Part shown: in pieces, positions 7,214 to 7,425 of the stretch
How the letters are laid out: every line of letters starts with the position of its first letter
Position numbering within the stretch: position 1 is the stretch's first letter
The notes under the pieces: generated by a model
What the model was told of the DNA's origin: nothing
Database searches by the model: none
Seen by the model: the letters and a program-made list of their open reading frames with translations, nothing else
Made by a program: the position numbers and the translations under genes
Source of the DNA: Micavibrio sp.
GTDB taxonomy: Bacteria; Pseudomonadota; Alphaproteobacteria; Micavibrionales; Micavibrionaceae
DNA: 7,425 nt
Assembly (NCBI GenBank): GCA_027051315.1
Contig: JALTZE010000009.1
Span: 1 to 7,425 of the forward strand
Reading direction: 5' to 3'

Positions 7214-7241
7214 ATTTTATTGATTATGTTATTTATAACAA
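7214..7241 (-). promoter_or_regulatory. Possible sigma-70-type promoter before the DUF882-folK-folP-recO-parC cluster
   Basis: On the minus strand TTGTTA (7241-7236) and TAAAAT (7219-7214) are 16 bp apart, resembling -35 and -10 boxes. Transcription would start near 7207, giving a leader of roughly 60 nt. The gap is very AT-rich, so such matches arise easily, and readthrough from the transpeptidase gene remains possible. Confidence 0.3.
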
Positions 7242-7245
7242 TATA

Positions 7246-7425
7246 TCAGTAAGTTGAATATGATATTTTTGTATCAGTAATTTTTATTTTAGGAACAACA
7301 ATTTCATTTCTTACCGCCAATGCCTCATAAAGCTTTTTATCATTACCATAAACATCACGTCCAAAAACTAATTCCCCTTCTGTATTATTCCAAATTGATT
7401 GGTATAATATATATATAGGGATTTT
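7246..7425 (-). CDS. L,D-transpeptidase, YcbB/LdtD-like, C-terminal end (partial)
   Basis: An open frame enters from the right edge and ends in TGA at 7248-7246, giving the last 59 residues of a larger protein. The segment IPIYILYQSIWNNTEGEL followed by VFGRDVYGNDKKLYEAL matches the end of the YkuD transpeptidase domain in YcbB-type enzymes, which make 3-3 peptidoglycan crosslinks. About 20 further residues, rich in lysine and isoleucine, form a tail. The catalytic cysteine and the rest of the gene lie outside the window, so activity and length cannot be judged. The DUF882 gene follows 102 nt downstream on the same strand, like the ycbB-ycbK order in E. coli, which supports the call. Confidence 0.72.
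   Translation of the reverse strand, partial: KIPIYILYQSIWNNTEGELVFGRDVYGNDKKLYEALAVRNEIVVPKIKITDTKISYSTY

Noticed and set aside
7227..7240. 14-nt palindrome TGTTAT-TT-ATAACA after the transpeptidase stop as a terminator
   Set aside because: The stem is six weak AT-rich pairs and is not followed by a T-run on the minus strand; such palindromes are expected in AT-rich DNA.

Overview
The window is AT-rich and carries eight protein-coding genes, one of them cut by the right edge. The proteins look alphaproteobacterial: a short ParC without a GyrA box, a RecO with the segment YVSPKSGRAVS, a MotA ending in EHLNELP, and a MotA/MotB pair with no other flagellar gene between them. This placement comes from recognising protein families and not from a search, so the genus is open. 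The organism should be motile or descended from a motile ancestor, because both stator proteins are intact.

Layout. Left, plus strand: motA and motB form a two-gene stator operon. Centre: motB and parC converge on a 237-bp gap. Inside it, a stretch of about 130 bp is tiled by short palindromes and is much richer in G+C than its surroundings. Right, minus strand, in transcription order: the 3' end of a YcbB-like L,D-transpeptidase, then a Tat-exported DUF882/YcbK-like peptidase, folK, folP, recO and parC. The last five are closely spaced (1-nt gap, 8-nt overlap, 22-nt gap, 52-nt gap) and are probably one operon. A possible promoter lies before the DUF882 gene.

How the genes relate. MotA and MotB form the proton channel that drives the flagellar motor and is anchored to peptidoglycan. 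The transpeptidase and DUF882 protein are a cell-wall pair whose E. coli counterparts, ycbB and ycbK, are also neighbours. FolK and FolP catalyse successive steps of folate synthesis. RecO serves recombinational repair and ParC separates daughter chromosomes. The minus-strand cluster therefore mixes envelope, folate and DNA-maintenance housekeeping functions.

The protein-coding content is ordinary. The part least explained by known features is the palindrome chain at about 2036-2164, which could be a dispersed repeat, a structured RNA or an unconventional bidirectional transcription end. No tRNA, rRNA, CRISPR array or insertion sequence was seen.
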